From the IMG/VR virus record IMGVR_UViG_3300025626_000013, positions 1-64,000 of that record: a DNA stretch of 64,000 nt. One strand, written 5' to 3'. The position numbers and the translations under genes were made by a program. Source of the stretch: a virus. A model generated the notes under the pieces. It ran no database searches and was not told the DNA's origin. It saw only the letters and a program-made list of their open reading frames with translations. Below are positions 38,062 to 46,337 of this stretch, piece by piece (the stretch's first letter is position 1; the number at the start of each line of letters is the position of its first letter).

Positions 38062-38591
38062 TGACTTTTAGAATAGATGATTTTTTATCTACTATTGGTG
38101 GCAGGGGCGGTTTAGCCATGCCCAATCTTTATTCAATTGAACTTCCGGCAATAGCTGGTTCCAATTTAACACTTAATGAAAAAAATATTACGTGTAAGGC
38201 TATGAATCTTCCGGGTAGACAAATTGCTACTGCTGAACGATATATTGGTCCTAAAGCAGAAAAAGTTCCATACACATTTATGCAAGATGATATATCTTTA
38301 TCGTTTAATATTACAAATGATTATGCAATACGAAAATATTTTGATCTTTGGATGAATTTAATTGTTAACCAAACGACCTACGAAATATCATATAAAACAA
38401 ATTATCAAAAAGATGTTATTTTACGCGCACAACAAAAAACCGAATCTAATGGAATGATAAGCCCTTATAGTGTGCGATTAGAAGGCGCATATCCTACAAC
38501 AATGAATGCTAATGAATTTAATAATGAAACGACTAACGGACTAGTAGAATTAAATGTCCAATTGTCTTACTATAACTGGAGCCCCTTATAA
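38061..38591 (+). CDS. Tail-tube family protein (gp19/gp54-like)
   Basis: 176 residues from the ATG at 38061, which overlaps the upstream stop as TAATG; the longer frame starting at 37971 is out of place inside the previous gene. PNLYSIELPAIAGSN, MNLPGRQIAT, YFDLWMN and an RLEGAYP...VELNVQLSYYNW end follow the tail-tube fold of gp19 (163 residues) and gp54. In T4 gp54 starts the tube; in this block it is followed by gp26 and a tape-measure-like gene, so it may be a tube initiator. Which of gp19 or gp54 it equals is not decided. Confidence 0.75.
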   Translation: MTFRIDDFLSTIGGRGGLAMPNLYSIELPAIAGSNLTLNEKNITCKAMNLPGRQIATAERYIGPKAEKVPYTFMQDDISLSFNITNDYAIRKYFDLWMNLIVNQTTYEISYKTNYQKDVILRAQQKTESNGMISPYSVRLEGAYPTTMNANEFNNETTNGLVELNVQLSYYNWSPL

Positions 38592-39301
38592 TGGCATTGC
38601 CTAAACTGAATGATATCCCAAAATATGAATTAACAATTCCGTCAACTAACCAAACAGTTAAATTTAGACCATATCTTGTAAAAGAAGAAAAAGTTCTAAT
38701 GTTGGCGTTTGAATCCCAAGATCAAAATGCGGCGTTGAATGCTGTTGTTGATACGTTACGTGCATGCATACAAGAAGATCTTGATATAGATAAATTAAAA
38801 TTATTTGATATTGAATATATTTTTACAAAAATTAGAGCCAAATCTGTTGGAGAATCAGTAGATATTATTGTAACATGCGTCGAATGCGAACACCAAAATG
38901 AAGTAAACATGACTATTGACGATGTAAATGTAACTATACCAGAAATATCAAATAAAATTAATATTACCAAAGATATTTGTGTTGAATTGCAATGGCCAAC
39001 ATATATTAAAACAATTGAAAATTCTTTACTTATGACAACCGAATCCGAAACTATTCAGACAATTGAATTAATGGCGGACTGTTTAGTCTCACTTGAAACA
39101 GAAGAAGAAAAAATATTATTTAAAGATGAGACTAGAGAAGAAATTATTAACTTTTTAGGATCTATGACTAGCACACAATTCGATCTTATAAAATCTTATA
39201 TTGAAAAAATGCCGGTTTTAGAAAAAAAGCATACCCACACATGTGAAAATTGTAAACATACTAGTGAAATACTTATCCGGAATCTTACCGATTTTTTTTA
39301 A
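38591..39301 (+). CDS. gp26: Baseplate hub assembly protein gp26 (zero-frame product)
   Basis: 236 residues. Belongs to the T4 gp26/gp51 type: KYELTIPSTNQTVKFRPYLVKEEK at the start and two Cys pairs, CVEC (96-99) and CENC (218-221), likely one zinc site. Ends TDFF in an eight-T run immediately before TAA. Homologues I recall continue in one frame with a segment that here lies in the -1 frame (see 39298-39480). In T4 the protein is needed to build the hub. One-base overlap with the tube-family gene. Confidence 0.85.
   Translation: MALPKLNDIPKYELTIPSTNQTVKFRPYLVKEEKVLMLAFESQDQNAALNAVVDTLRACIQEDLDIDKLKLFDIEYIFTKIRAKSVGESVDIIVTCVECEHQNEVNMTIDDVNVTIPEISNKINITKDICVELQWPTYIKTIENSLLMTTESETIQTIELMADCLVSLETEEEKILFKDETREEIINFLGSMTSTQFDLIKSYIEKMPVLEKKHTHTCENCKHTSEILIRNLTDFF
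39292..39299 (+). promoter_or_regulatory. Probable -1 ribosomal frameshift slippery site (T8)
   Basis: Eight T residues cover the last two sense codons of gp26 (TTT TTT) and the first base of TAA. Tandem tRNA slippage by one base on T-TTT-TTT leads into TTA ATA TGG and a 60-codon open frame. A homopolymer before a stop is a classic arrangement in tail assembly chaperone genes. Confidence 0.75.
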
Positions 39302-39480
39302 TATGGTCGAGTAATGATTCATTATATAATCATTATAAGACCAACTTTGGGTTAATGCAACATCATAATTATTCTCTACATGAGTTGGAGAATATGATGC
39401 CCTGGGAACGAGAAATTTATGTGGCTTTATTAATACAACACTTAGAAGAACAAGCAGAGAAAATTAAGAGGAAAATGTAA
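39298..39480 (+). CDS. -1 frame extension of gp26 (gp26 fusion product)
   Basis: Sixty codons in the -1 frame relative to gp26, no in-frame ATG until codon 20, ending TAA at 39478-39480. The TAA overlaps the ATG of the next gene (TAATG), as expected for a translated region. Sequence elements: NDSLYNHYKTNF, LMQHHNYSLHELENMMPWER and EIYVALLIQHLEE, a conserved C-terminal segment of gp26/gp51-type proteins. A fusion by frameshift would be 296 residues. Alternative: an ATG-started 41-residue peptide (ATG 39355) or a sequencing error in the T run. Confidence 0.78.
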   Translation, partial: LIWSSNDSLYNHYKTNFGLMQHHNYSLHELENMMPWEREIYVALLIQHLEEQAEKIKRKM

Positions 39481-41594
39481 TGGCTACGTTAGCAAATATT
39501 AATGCCCGGCTCTCAGCTGAGAATGGAGACTTGCAAATAGATCTTGCAAGCCTGGCCGAAAGCATTTCCATACTAGCCGCAAATACTTCACAAACTAATA
39601 ATAGTATTTCATCAAATCAATCTCTTTATTCTTTAACATCACAATTTGATTTATTCATAGATAAACAAGAAGAACTTATTAAAGCTGCCACTCTTTCGAA
39701 CGCACTTCTTACGGATATAAAAAAGAGTGGTATATCTGGCAAGATGTCTTTTGGTAATCGTATTAAAGAACAATTTGCAAATAACCCAATAACCAGAGGT
39801 GCTGCAGTAACTGCTAATATTTTAGGAGCTCCTCGTCGCGCATTGGGCGGCATTATTAATAGCGCTAAAAATATAGCAACTATTCCAGGGCAAATGCTAG
39901 GCGGTGGTCTTGATAAAGCTAAGACAGCAATAAAAGGTGCATTAAAAATGCCATTTACTGCTGTTGGCAATGCATTCCAATCAAAAAGTGTAAAAACTCT
40001 TGTTCTGTTAACAGAAAATAATATAGACATTCAAAAAGATATATTAAATGAATTAGTTACTTTAAATAAAACTATTGCCGATTATATTAAGGCCAAAAAA
40101 CTAAAGAATTTAGACAATCTCGAAGATCAGCGCGAAGCTAAAAAAATAGTCAATCGCGGTTTATTTGCTTCTGCCCTTGGTAATAGTAATAATCAAAATA
40201 ATGAAGACGAAAATGCTGGCAAGAGCGGAGAGGGATTATTTAGGAAGCTGGGTGGTTGGCTATTAAAAGGGGCCGGCTTAGGGGTTGGCTTAGGTGCACT
40301 TAATAAAATTAGAAAAATGTTTAAAAAACCTACTGCACCAAAAGCAAAGATTGGCTCAACCCCAAAAGTAAGACCCACTAGTATTCCAAATGTACCTAAA
40401 TCAGCGCCTACTGCACCGAAATTATCACCACCAGCTATACCGCCTAATTCATCCACTGCGCCTAATTCATCCACTGCGCCTAAATCAGCGCCTACTGCAC
40501 CGAAATCAGCACCTACAGCGCCTACTGCACCGAAATCAGCACCTACAGCGCCTACTGCACCGAAATCAGCACCTACAGCGCCTACTGCACCGAAATTATC
40601 ACCACCAGCGCCTACTGCACCGAAATTATCACCACCAGCTATACCGGCTAATTCATCTACTGCGCCTAAATCAGCGCCTACTGCGCCTACTGCGCCTAAA
40701 TCAAACCCGCCAGCTAATTTAAATGTAAAACCTACGCCTAAAGCGGCTTTAAATAAAGCAATAAGACAACAATTAATTAAAGAAGCGACTGAAAAAGCTG
40801 CAGCAACTGCCGCTCAAATAAATGCCGGAAAAACTGCAAAAGCATCTCTAGCAGCGGCTGAAAAAGCCGCATCAAAAGCCGCATCAAAAATAGCCGCAAA
40901 ACAAGTGGCAAAAGCAGCTGCAAAGTCCGCCGCTAAAAAATTGCCATTTGGCCTTGGCCTTATACCTGCTTTAGCTTTTGCAGTAAGTGAAGTTATGCAA
41001 GGAGATTTCACAGGCGCCGCAATGGAAATTGCATCTGGCACAGCGGCAATTTTGCCGGGACCAGGAACAGCTGCATCAGTCGGTATTGATGCGGCTATTT
41101 TAGCTAGGGATTTAAATAGCACAGACCCAAATGTTGAAAAAAATGAAAAAATAGAAAAGGCCAAAAAAGATTCGGTTCAAACCAAATTAAATGAATTTGA
41201 TGCCGACCAGGCTAAAAAGAAAACATTGTTAATACACGAAGCTTCTAAAGATGTTGCTAAAAGAGCTGACTATGAAAAGGCCGGCATTGCCGCAAAAGAA
41301 TTAGTAAAAAAAGTAACTATAACTAAACCTGTGATATCTTCTAATGAAATAATTATAAATGTAGCCCAGCAAAAAATATCGGCAAATCTTTCAAATGATC
41401 AAACCAATTTATCACAAAGGTTACAAGAAGCCCAGGGAACTTTTGATGAAGTAAAACAGCAGGCAAATACTACTGTAATAATGCCTGCTGTTCCAAATAA
41501 TATTGATAATAGTTCAACTAGTGTTAGTCATACAACACTTACTGCATCAGGGTCTAGCTCAATAGATAGATCCGATAAAGTAGTGCCCATTTAA
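39480..41594 (+). CDS. Putative tape-measure / hub protein (gp29-like by position)
   Basis: 704 residues, helical, with GAGG 8 bases before the ATG. N-terminal part is coiled-coil-like, then a Gly/Ala region (GGLDKAKTAIKGALKMPF). A central (A)PTAPKS repeat follows, then Ala/Lys helices (AAAEKAASKAASKIAAKQ), a hydrophobic stretch (LPFGLGLIPALAFAVSEVM) and PGPGTAASVGIDAAIL. Tape-measure proteins have such helical and hydrophobic segments, and the gene follows a tail assembly chaperone-type gene. T4 gp29 is 590 residues. Function is from position and composition; no signature motif found. Confidence 0.6.
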   Translation: MATLANINARLSAENGDLQIDLASLAESISILAANTSQTNNSISSNQSLYSLTSQFDLFIDKQEELIKAATLSNALLTDIKKSGISGKMSFGNRIKEQFANNPITRGAAVTANILGAPRRALGGIINSAKNIATIPGQMLGGGLDKAKTAIKGALKMPFTAVGNAFQSKSVKTLVLLTENNIDIQKDILNELVTLNKTIADYIKAKKLKNLDNLEDQREAKKIVNRGLFASALGNSNNQNNEDENAGKSGEGLFRKLGGWLLKGAGLGVGLGALNKIRKMFKKPTAPKAKIGSTPKVRPTSIPNVPKSAPTAPKLSPPAIPPNSSTAPNSSTAPKSAPTAPKSAPTAPTAPKSAPTAPTAPKSAPTAPTAPKLSPPAPTAPKLSPPAIPANSSTAPKSAPTAPTAPKSNPPANLNVKPTPKAALNKAIRQQLIKEATEKAAATAAQINAGKTAKASLAAAEKAASKAASKIAAKQVAKAAAKSAAKKLPFGLGLIPALAFAVSEVMQGDFTGAAMEIASGTAAILPGPGTAASVGIDAAILARDLNSTDPNVEKNEKIEKAKKDSVQTKLNEFDADQAKKKTLLIHEASKDVAKRADYEKAGIAAKELVKKVTITKPVISSNEIIINVAQQKISANLSNDQTNLSQRLQEAQGTFDEVKQQANTTVIMPAVPNNIDNSSTSVSHTTLTASGSSSIDRSDKVVPI
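40489..40600 (+). repeat. 30-bp tandem coding repeat in tape-measure-like gene
   Basis: About 3.5 copies of a 30-base unit encode SAPTAPTAPK; looser relatives extend from about 40395 to 40725. Only single-base differences between the tight copies, so length may vary between isolates. Confidence 0.85.
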
Positions 41595-42514
41595 TCACTC
41601 ATCAACTTTGAAAAATATGACATAGTGTCATCATCCTCTGTTGACGTTACTGTATCTAGTGAAATATCAGCTGCATTAATGGTTTCTTCTGCAGCAGCTT
41701 TATAAGTTGGCGCTGTTGCTTCTTCACCAAGACTTGCTTCTTGTGCTAAGCTCGGTGTACCCATTGTTGCATTAGCTTCTCCTAATACTGATGTAAGTTT
41801 AGCACTCAATTCATTATAAGTTTTATATGATGACGGATCAGTAAATTCAGCCAAGCCGTGAATCTTATTATAAATTGCCTCTAGCTCATCATCATCTTGG
41901 GACAATGGCTCTTGCCGTGAAAATTCGGATTTATCGTAATTACGATAACCTTCAACATCACGGATTTTAAGCTTGAAATTTGCGCCAGTCCAAAAATCAA
42001 ATGGATTAATTGGATCTTCATCATCAAATTCCGGTTGCATAGCATCCATCAATTTATCAAAGATTTTTTTACCATATTGATATAGAAATACTTTGCCTTC
42101 ATTGGCAGGATTGCCTGGATCACTTACAACATAGATGTTTGATACATAATGAAGCCGCCGCTTTTGTTTACGAGCAGTTTCTTTATCCGCTTCTAAACCA
42201 GTATTCCACAAACGCGAATTGAGTTCACCTACCGGATCGTTTTGGCCAATTGAAGTAAGAGATTTTTCAATATACCATTTACCTGTCGGGCCCTTGAATC
42301 CATGATCCCAATAGCGAACCCACGGAAGGTCTGTACCCTCAGCCGCCGGAAGAAAGCGGATAATAGCATATCCATTATTTGCTTTATCTACTGTTGGTTT
42401 CCAAATACGATCGTCTGTATATTTGTTATTTGATTGGCCACCACCAACAGCTTCGGCTGCCGCGACTAGTTTAGTGATATTTGAGGTATTACGTTTTAGT
42501 GATGCGAATGACAT
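41591..42514 (-). CDS. gp32: Single-stranded DNA-binding protein gp32
   Basis: 307 residues, matching T4 gp32 (301). Opens with the LKRNTSNI LAST-type motif, then NGYAIIRFLP, DLPWVRYWDHGFKG, KQKRRLHYVSNIYVV, GKVFLYQYGKKIFDKL and FDFWTGANFKLKI, and an acidic tail (TSTEDDDTMSYFSKLMSD). It has no cysteine, so the zinc site of T4 gp32 is absent, as in cyanophage versions. Behind both an early-type (42552-42580) and a late (42586-42593) promoter. Convergent with the tape-measure-like gene; the two stops share TTAA. Confidence 0.92.
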   Translation of the reverse strand: MSFASLKRNTSNITKLVAAAEAVGGGQSNNKYTDDRIWKPTVDKANNGYAIIRFLPAAEGTDLPWVRYWDHGFKGPTGKWYIEKSLTSIGQNDPVGELNSRLWNTGLEADKETARKQKRRLHYVSNIYVVSDPGNPANEGKVFLYQYGKKIFDKLMDAMQPEFDDEDPINPFDFWTGANFKLKIRDVEGYRNYDKSEFSRQEPLSQDDDELEAIYNKIHGLAEFTDPSSYKTYNELSAKLTSVLGEANATMGTPSLAQEASLGEEATAPTYKAAAEETINAADISLDTVTSTEDDDTMSYFSKLMSD

Positions 42515-42551
42515 TAATATTTCTCCATATGTCTGTAGTATTAACTGTATT

Positions 42552-42580
42552 ATTATAGTATGTTTGTGTCACAATGTACA
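42552..42580 (-). promoter_or_regulatory. Early-type promoter for gp32
   Basis: TGTACA (42580-42575), 17 bases, TATAAT (42557-42552). Predicted start about 42545, leader about 31 bases with GGAG before the ATG. Member of the shared promoter family. Confidence 0.75.
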
Positions 42581-42585
42581 CGCTT

Positions 42586-42593
42586 TATTTATA
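42586..42593 (-). promoter_or_regulatory. Late promoter octamer TATAAATA, upstream of gp32
   Basis: Exact octamer just upstream of the early-type promoter, in the gap between gp33 and gp32. Predicted start about 42580, leader about 66 bases. gp32 thus has two promoter types in series. Confidence 0.6.
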
Positions 42594-42594
42594 A

Positions 42595-42840
42595 TTATTC
42601 AAAGATAAGTGCGTTTTGTTTTGGTAAAAAGTTTAAAGATTGTGCTTCAGCTTCTACTTTTTCTTTAATAACCGGTGAGATATATTTTTTTACATCTTCT
42701 GGGTCAATGCCTGTTTCTTTACAAGCTTCTACAATAGCATCAATCCAAGTTAATTTTTTTTGAATTGCATGCTTTTCAATAATTTTAGTAAATTTAGATT
42801 TATTCATAAATTCTTTATCAATAATTGGTTTATCAATCAT
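42595..42840 (-). CDS. gp33: Late transcription co-activator gp33
   Basis: 81 residues (T4 gp33 is 112). DKPIIDKEFMNKSKFTKIIEK, LTWIDAIVEACKETGID and a VKEKVEAEAQSLNFL end match gp33 of marine T4-like phages. gp33 binds RNA polymerase and the sliding clamp to activate late promoters read by gp55. The presence of TATAAATA octamers in the window fits. Overlaps the upstream gene by 4 bases. Confidence 0.82.
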   Translation of the reverse strand: MIDKPIIDKEFMNKSKFTKIIEKHAIQKKLTWIDAIVEACKETGIDPEDVKKYISPVIKEKVEAEAQSLNFLPKQNALIFE

Positions 42841-43940
42841 TTATCTAAAGCCCTCAATATAAGTGTTGCATTATTCATACGGCCATTTGCCGCACTATTT
42901 TTGGTAGTTAAATTAGACCATTCTTTATTAATCTGATTAATAGTTTTCTTTAAAACAATATTTAAGAATTCGGCTGGTTTACGCAATGTTGTACAGCGTG
43001 AAAGCTCAACATCAATTCCACGGATTGTAGAACCAGATACTTCAAATCCATTAGGTCTATCTGAAACTAATTCGGTTAGTTTTTTATATTTAGTATTAAA
43101 TACATATATGCGTCTTGCCCCAACTATCATTGAAGGATTAATTGAAGATATTTTAAAGGTAGTATCTTCTTTTTGATAGGTTAGTTTTTCTACTTGTTTA
43201 TATGCAGATTTTACTTTTGGCTTTCGGGCTTTACGTGTTGCTTTCTTTGAAGCTAAATACTTTTCTGCATCATCAACAAGAGTTGTAAAAAATTCTAAAT
43301 ATTTTTTCCGGGTTTTAACTGGCATATAAGAATAAGCCTCAACTAAATCTTCGCTTTTTTTATTAACAAGTTCAGCAATTTCTTCTTTTTGAGGAGTATA
43401 ATAATCTAATATATGTTTTGCAGTAATGCCTGCAGCATCAGCAGCTTTTAATTGAGTAAATAATGAATATTCGGATTGGGTTTCCCAATCATCAACCACT
43501 GCCTCAATATCTGCAATAAAGTCCGATGTTTTTTCTTTTAAAATCTCACTAATAGTTTTTTTAGTGATTGGTATTGAACCGCTATCTGATTCGTTAGATA
43601 TAGCTTTTGTGCCGCGATTTACATAGTCTGCCAAATATTTTTCAAATAGTTTAGTGGCATTCCATTTTAAAGGAAGCTCTCTATTAGCGGATTGCCAGGC
43701 GATAGTTGCAGCTAATGCAGTATTATTAAATGACCATTCTGGCGCTTTCATTGCGAGTTTATAATCTTCTTTAGACAAATTTTCTTTCAAATACCGTTTA
43801 ACTGTATAAATGATTTCTTTTTTATCTACTTCACAGCGAAGATATTCATTAAAATTATGAAAGGTGTCTACCGGTGCGGCTGCAATTCCAGTACTAGCTT
43901 TACGCGAATATACTTTTTTAACTTTTGCTTTTTTAGCCAT
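42837..43940 (-). CDS. Conserved hypothetical protein of T4-like phages
   Basis: 367 residues, basic at both ends (AKKAKVKKVYSRKAS, KKATRKARKPKVKSAYK), with DTFHNFNEYLRCEVDKKEII and MKAPEWSFNNTALAATIAWQ. Related proteins occur upstream of gp33/gp32 in marine T4-like phages. Because of the Lys/Arg clusters and replication context, a nucleic-acid-binding role is plausible but not shown. T4 gp59 is the positional neighbour of gp33/gp32, but I see no gp59 motif. Confidence 0.7.
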   Translation of the reverse strand: MAKKAKVKKVYSRKASTGIAAAPVDTFHNFNEYLRCEVDKKEIIYTVKRYLKENLSKEDYKLAMKAPEWSFNNTALAATIAWQSANRELPLKWNATKLFEKYLADYVNRGTKAISNESDSGSIPITKKTISEILKEKTSDFIADIEAVVDDWETQSEYSLFTQLKAADAAGITAKHILDYYTPQKEEIAELVNKKSEDLVEAYSYMPVKTRKKYLEFFTTLVDDAEKYLASKKATRKARKPKVKSAYKQVEKLTYQKEDTTFKISSINPSMIVGARRIYVFNTKYKKLTELVSDRPNGFEVSGSTIRGIDVELSRCTTLRKPAEFLNIVLKKTINQINKEWSNLTTKNSAANGRMNNATLILRALDK

Positions 43941-43971
43941 AATAAACCCTCATTTATTTTGTTCATAATAT

Positions 43972-44000
43972 ATAATAACATAATTTAAATAAAATGTAAA
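43972..44000 (-). promoter_or_regulatory. Early-type promoter
   Basis: TTTACA (44000-43995), 17 bases, TATTAT (43977-43972). Predicted start about 43965, 25 bases before the 367-residue gene. Family member with G before TTTACA. Confidence 0.72.
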
Positions 44001-44003
44001 CGT

Positions 44004-44246
44004 TTATTTTATTTTATTTTCATCATCATCTAACGCCATGATTTCATCAATCTCACCATAGGCATCACGGGTATATTTGATACAATTATTACTTGCTAAA
44101 TAAATAATTGTGTTATTAATAATTTCTTCAATATTATCGCTCTGATCTCTTTTGGCCCAAACATATCCAGTAAATGCTGCAAGACCTATAGTAATTAAAG
44201 CTAAGAAAAATACTGATATATCCATAGAAAAATTAATATCTAACAT
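44004..44246 (-). CDS. Small single-pass membrane protein
   Basis: 80 residues with one hydrophobic segment (VFFLALITIGLAAFTGYVW) and an acidic C-terminal tail ending DDDENKIK. AAGGAG sits 8 bases before the ATG. Overlaps the GT gene by 7 bases. No known family. Confidence 0.65.
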   Translation of the reverse strand: MLDINFSMDISVFFLALITIGLAAFTGYVWAKRDQSDNIEEIINNTIIYLASNNCIKYTRDAYGEIDEIMALDDDENKIK

Positions 44247-45091
44247 GTAGACTCCTTATTAAAAACTGTTTCAAATTTTTTATTAATTAAATGAATGAAG
44301 TTGCAATGGGATGGTATAGGGTTATTCATATTTCTATGATTATATGGATAATTCCATGTTTCTCCTATGAAAATAATATCTATAAAATATTTATGTAAAA
44401 GAAAAGAAAAAATTGACTCATTATTATAGCTATAATTTATTATGATATAATCCGCATAATGTTCCATCAAATTACTATTTTTTGATATGTCAATTAAACG
44501 TTTTGTTTCTTTTAAATTTTTCATATAATTTAGTTTTTGTATAGTTTTTTTATTTAAAAGTATAACCCCAGTATTAATTACATATTTTGGATATTGATCA
44601 TTACTTCTATGGAGAGTTTTACACAAAGTATTCATTAATGCTTTTTTAGTAGAAATACTTCTTTTATTTGGAATATATGAAAGTGTGCCAGTTTTAATTA
44701 ATGATTGTACATTTGATGCTAAATCATCTTCAAATCCATGCACATAAACAGTTTCGCTATTTTCATCTATAAAATCAAAAATATTTTTCTTATTTTGTAT
44801 AAAAATATCCAAATCTATGTATAAAATATAATCATAAATGGCACTAAAATCATATATTAGTTTGTGCTTATAATGCTGTAATGCTTGATATACATCTTCG
44901 TACATTCCAAGAAGGGTTAATTCATTACAAAATTCTTTGAAATCATCCCCGGGTATTACTGAAATGTATTCTGCATCAATGCAGTTAGCGTATTCTTTAT
45001 GATTATTTTGCAATAATTCGACATAATTATGCATGCGTCTATCTGGATTATTAGCATCATCATAATATATGCTAAAAATTAGTTTTTTCAT
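44240..45091 (-). CDS. GT-A glycosyltransferase-like protein
   Basis: 283 residues. YILYIDLDIFIQN has the DxD (93-95); the N-terminus begins KLIFSIYYDDANN and a NTGVILLNKKT loop follows, like the gene at 10752. Lies downstream of the radical SAM gene in an early-type unit rather than in a virion-linked cassette. Acceptor unknown. Confidence 0.73.
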   Translation of the reverse strand: MKKLIFSIYYDDANNPDRRMHNYVELLQNNHKEYANCIDAEYISVIPGDDFKEFCNELTLLGMYEDVYQALQHYKHKLIYDFSAIYDYILYIDLDIFIQNKKNIFDFIDENSETVYVHGFEDDLASNVQSLIKTGTLSYIPNKRSISTKKALMNTLCKTLHRSNDQYPKYVINTGVILLNKKTIQKLNYMKNLKETKRLIDISKNSNLMEHYADYIIINYSYNNESIFSFLLHKYFIDIIFIGETWNYPYNHRNMNNPIPSHCNFIHLINKKFETVFNKESTC

Positions 45092-45099
45092 ATTAATTG

Positions 45100-45927
45100 T
45101 TATTCCGCTGATACATCTATTTCAGAAATTTCTTGTCTAAGTTTTGCAAATCTATCTCGATTTTTCCAATCTCCGCCGGTTATACCGCGCACACCATGAA
45201 TACCAATTGTTGGCATAGCATAGTTCGAGGCTTGTTCTAATACGGCGGGATTGCCATGTTCATCAATAAAAGGATATTCTGTACCATTTTCAAAGCGGTT
45301 AGATTCAATATACGTATGGGTTGTAGCACCATACTCTTCAGACAATAATGCAATATCGTCAAGATGATCCTGGTTATGTTTGTGAATAACTGTTTTATGA
45401 TCAATTTCAACTGCTTTACCGCCAGCCTCAGCTAATGCTTGCATATTAGCTAAAATTTTGGATAAAATTGTTTTGCGTCTATACATATTTTGCATTTCTT
45501 GATTAACGCCCTCGATTGCAAAACTAATCCGCAATGGATGGCGACCAACATATTTTTTAGCTATAAGACCAAGTTCTTTCCACCATATAACACTTCTTAA
45601 ACTGCCATTGGTATCAATTCTAATATTAGCGTCAGTCTTACATTCATAAATATATTGTATTATTTTAGCAATGTCTTTTGCCATAAAGGGATCACCCCAT
45701 GTGCCACAAATTTCCCATACATTAATCATAGAAATAATATGCGGTGGATATGCAGCTTTAAATTCATCTAGCGTCCATTGTACAAGTGGTAGCCAATCAA
45801 TTTTACCTAATCCACCACTTTTATTATCAACTCTATGGCATTGCGGGCAACCCGCATTACAAAATGTAGAAATATCTAAAAATACCTGGAGTTTATTGTT
45901 TTTTAAAATATCGCTATATGTTGGCAT
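45100..45927 (-). CDS. Radical SAM enzyme core without SPASM domain
   Basis: 275 residues. CNAGCPQC (Cys23, Cys27, Cys30) is the 4Fe-4S site, in the CxxxCxxC form. WEICGTWGDP, IRIDTNGS and ISFAIEGVNQEM are later strands of the TIM barrel. It ends shortly after the barrel with no auxiliary cluster Cys motif. A separate gene at 48667 encodes a SPASM-like cluster domain. Enzymes of this type modify peptides or sugars; substrate unknown. In an early-type unit from 46650. Confidence 0.85.
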   Translation of the reverse strand: MPTYSDILKNNKLQVFLDISTFCNAGCPQCHRVDNKSGGLGKIDWLPLVQWTLDEFKAAYPPHIISMINVWEICGTWGDPFMAKDIAKIIQYIYECKTDANIRIDTNGSLRSVIWWKELGLIAKKYVGRHPLRISFAIEGVNQEMQNMYRRKTILSKILANMQALAEAGGKAVEIDHKTVIHKHNQDHLDDIALLSEEYGATTHTYIESNRFENGTEYPFIDEHGNPAVLEQASNYAMPTIGIHGVRGITGGDWKNRDRFAKLRQEISEIDVSAE

Positions 45928-45958
45928 AATATTATTTCCTTATAATGCATCAATACTG

Positions 45959-46198
45959 TTATTTATTAACGTTTTTAGGTGATGTTAAATACAATCCTTC
46001 GGTATGATTCATCGAAACAAATAATTCATTAAACATATGCGGAGATATTTGGATTACTTCATGACGATTATAGATTTCATTCCATTGACGGAAAAAAACT
46101 ACATCATCACTAACTATAATTTGAAAATCTTCATATTTTGCATCATTATCAACAATAGTAATAACACTTGCATCAAATTCTTCTTCAATACTAAACAT
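45959..46198 (-). CDS. Small hypothetical protein
   Basis: 79 residues from the ATG at 46198, overlapping the upstream stop by 8 bases (an in-frame GTG at 46204 is possible). Beta-strand rich, acidic N-terminus (FSIEEEFDASVITIVDND). No motif recognised. Early-type unit. Confidence 0.6.
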   Translation of the reverse strand: MFSIEEEFDASVITIVDNDAKYEDFQIIVSDDVVFFRQWNEIYNRHEVIQISPHMFNELFVSMNHTEGLYLTSPKNVNK

Positions 46199-46337
46199 CG
46201 TCACGGTTTTCTTTAATTAATGTTTTTATTGTATTAATTTCGGCATTAAGTAAATCGACCTCGTGCCTTAGTGAAGACACAAGATCATTTATAGCATACA
46301 TTTTTATTTCAAGATGTTTTGGATTAATCCCAGTCAT
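46191..46337 (-). CDS. Small coiled-coil hypothetical protein
   Basis: 48 residues from ATG 46337 (MTGINPKHLEIKM), overlapping the upstream gene by 14 bases; a longer start at 46400 lies deep in that gene. The rest is one amphipathic helix (VSSLRHEVDLLNAEINTIK). No function inferred. Confidence 0.5.
   Translation of the reverse strand: MTGINPKHLEIKMYAINDLVSSLRHEVDLLNAEINTIKTLIKENRDDV

Noticed and set aside
40432-40725. CRISPR-like repeat array
   Set aside because: Units are directly adjacent with no spacers and are in frame in a coding region (SAPTAP).
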